A stretch of 64,000 bases of DNA from SAR92 clade bacterium H455 (GTDB lineage: Bacteria > Pseudomonadota > Gammaproteobacteria > Pseudomonadales > Porticoccaceae), in assembly GCA_024802545.1 (NCBI GenBank), contig CP103416.1:1798001-1862000 (forward strand). Direction: 5' to 3'. Made by a program: the position numbers and the translations under genes. Shown one piece after another: positions 63,545 through 64,000 of the stretch. Within the stretch, counting starts at the first letter, position 1. Each line of letters opens with the position of its first letter. The notes beneath the pieces were generated by a model. That model had not been told where the DNA came from. It did not search any database and saw only the letters and a program-made list of their open reading frames with translations.

Positions 63545-64000
63545 TTACTCTTTTTCTAAATCTTTCAAACGCCGTGCAATACTGTCCAACTGAGTGATTC
63601 GTACCGCATTTTTTCGCCATTCTCTAGTGTTCATCAGCGGCATGCCAGCAGAGTAGGATCCGGGCTCGGTAATCGACTTGGTTACCAGGCCGCGAGCCGT
63701 CACCTGCACATTGTCACAGATAGTGACATGGCCAACCACACAGGCGTCGCCAGCCAAAATACAATTGTTGCCTAGGGTGGCACTGCCCGCAAGGCCGGAA
63801 TAAGACGCCAGGGCACAGTTATTACCGATCACCGCGTTGTGAGCAATCTGCACATGATTATCAATAATCACGTGGTTACCTACACAGGTATTGCCCAGGG
63901 CACCGCGATCAATGGTGGTGCAGGCGCCAATTTCAACATGGTCGCCAATTTCGACACCGCCAATCTGATAGATCTTCTGCCACTGCCCTGCCCCGTTTGG
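63545..64000 (-). CDS. lpxD: UDP-3-O-acyl-glucosamine N-acyltransferase, C-terminal part
   Basis: The frame is open from the stop at 63545 to the window edge, giving the last about 151 residues. Hexapeptide repeats are plain ([44 protein letters not shown]), ending with a helix-rich tail. LpxD does the third step of lipid A synthesis. The N-terminal part lies outside the window. Confidence 0.93.
   Translation of the reverse strand, partial: PNGAGQWQKIYQIGGVEIGDHVEIGACTTIDRGALGNTCVGNHVIIDNHVQIAHNAVIGNNCALASYSGLAGSATLGNNCILAGDACVVGHVTICDNVQVTARGLVTKSITEPGSYSAGMPLMNTREWRKNAVRITQLDSIARRLKDLEKE

Overview
The window reads as a chromosomal segment of a marine gammaproteobacterium with a GC content near one half. 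The gene order (tatD-pilZ-holB-tmk-mltG-pabC-acpP-fabG-fabD-plsX-rpmF-yceD beside rluC/rne, and comEC-exbB-exbD-msbA-lpxK-kdsB-murB) is the one known from Pseudomonas and relatives. The dockerin-like and YHYH proteins and the frequent TTG starts suggest a SAR92/Porticoccaceae-like (Cellvibrionales) lineage; that placement is inference, the class is well supported. Almost everything is housekeeping. No CRISPR array, prophage, rRNA operon or recognisable defence system is visible.

Layout. 1-5.4 kb: a partial PLP desulfhydrase/deaminase, yajC, a BCP peroxiredoxin, mdh, a dimeric dUTPase, an MBL hydrolase, tatD and pilZ. 5.7-13.3 kb: a leftward run of DNA replication, folate, murein and fatty-acid/phospholipid genes (holB, tmk, mltG, pabC, acpP, fabG, fabD, plsX, rpmF, yceD) in which fabF and fabH are missing from their usual places. 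13.4-19.3 kb: maf/yceF, a HAD phosphatase, rluC and, divergently, rne with a long 5' UTR that folds like the rne autoregulatory hairpin. 19.3-37 kb: a mixed block bounded by tRNA-Ser. It holds two divergent secreted proteins sharing a dockerin-like module with an IS3-type transposase remnant between them, a small lipoprotein, tRNA-Arg, a DUF1254/DUF1214 gene broken by a 10-bp tandem duplication, rsmE, ygiQ, a Fur-controlled feoAB, pabB, avtA and alkB. In Pseudomonas murB lies next to rne, so this block looks inserted or rearranged relative to that arrangement.

37.7-46.6 kb: murB, a low-MW phosphatase, kdsB, lpxK, msbA, exbD/exbB and comEC run leftward. 46.7-54.5 kb: a flavodoxin-like protein, a patatin, a tRNA-Glu/tRNA-Gly operon, a DUF1499 protein, alaA, pdxB, xni, epmC and an unknown gene. 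54.5-64 kb: accA, dnaE, fabH, rnhB, lpxB, lpxA, fabZ and a partial lpxD.

How the genes work together. Fatty-acid synthesis (acpP, fabG, fabD, fabZ, fabH, accA) feeds phospholipid (plsX) and lipid A (lpxD, lpxA, lpxB, lpxK, kdsB, msbA) synthesis. holB and dnaE are polymerase III parts, with tmk and dut supplying clean dTTP. pabB and pabC supply p-aminobenzoate for folate. The most unusual points are a dnaE with no canonical start codon before its conserved N-terminus, the 10-bp duplication, the dockerin module shared by two unrelated secreted payloads, and a tRNA-Ser promoter lying inside the apparent rne terminator.
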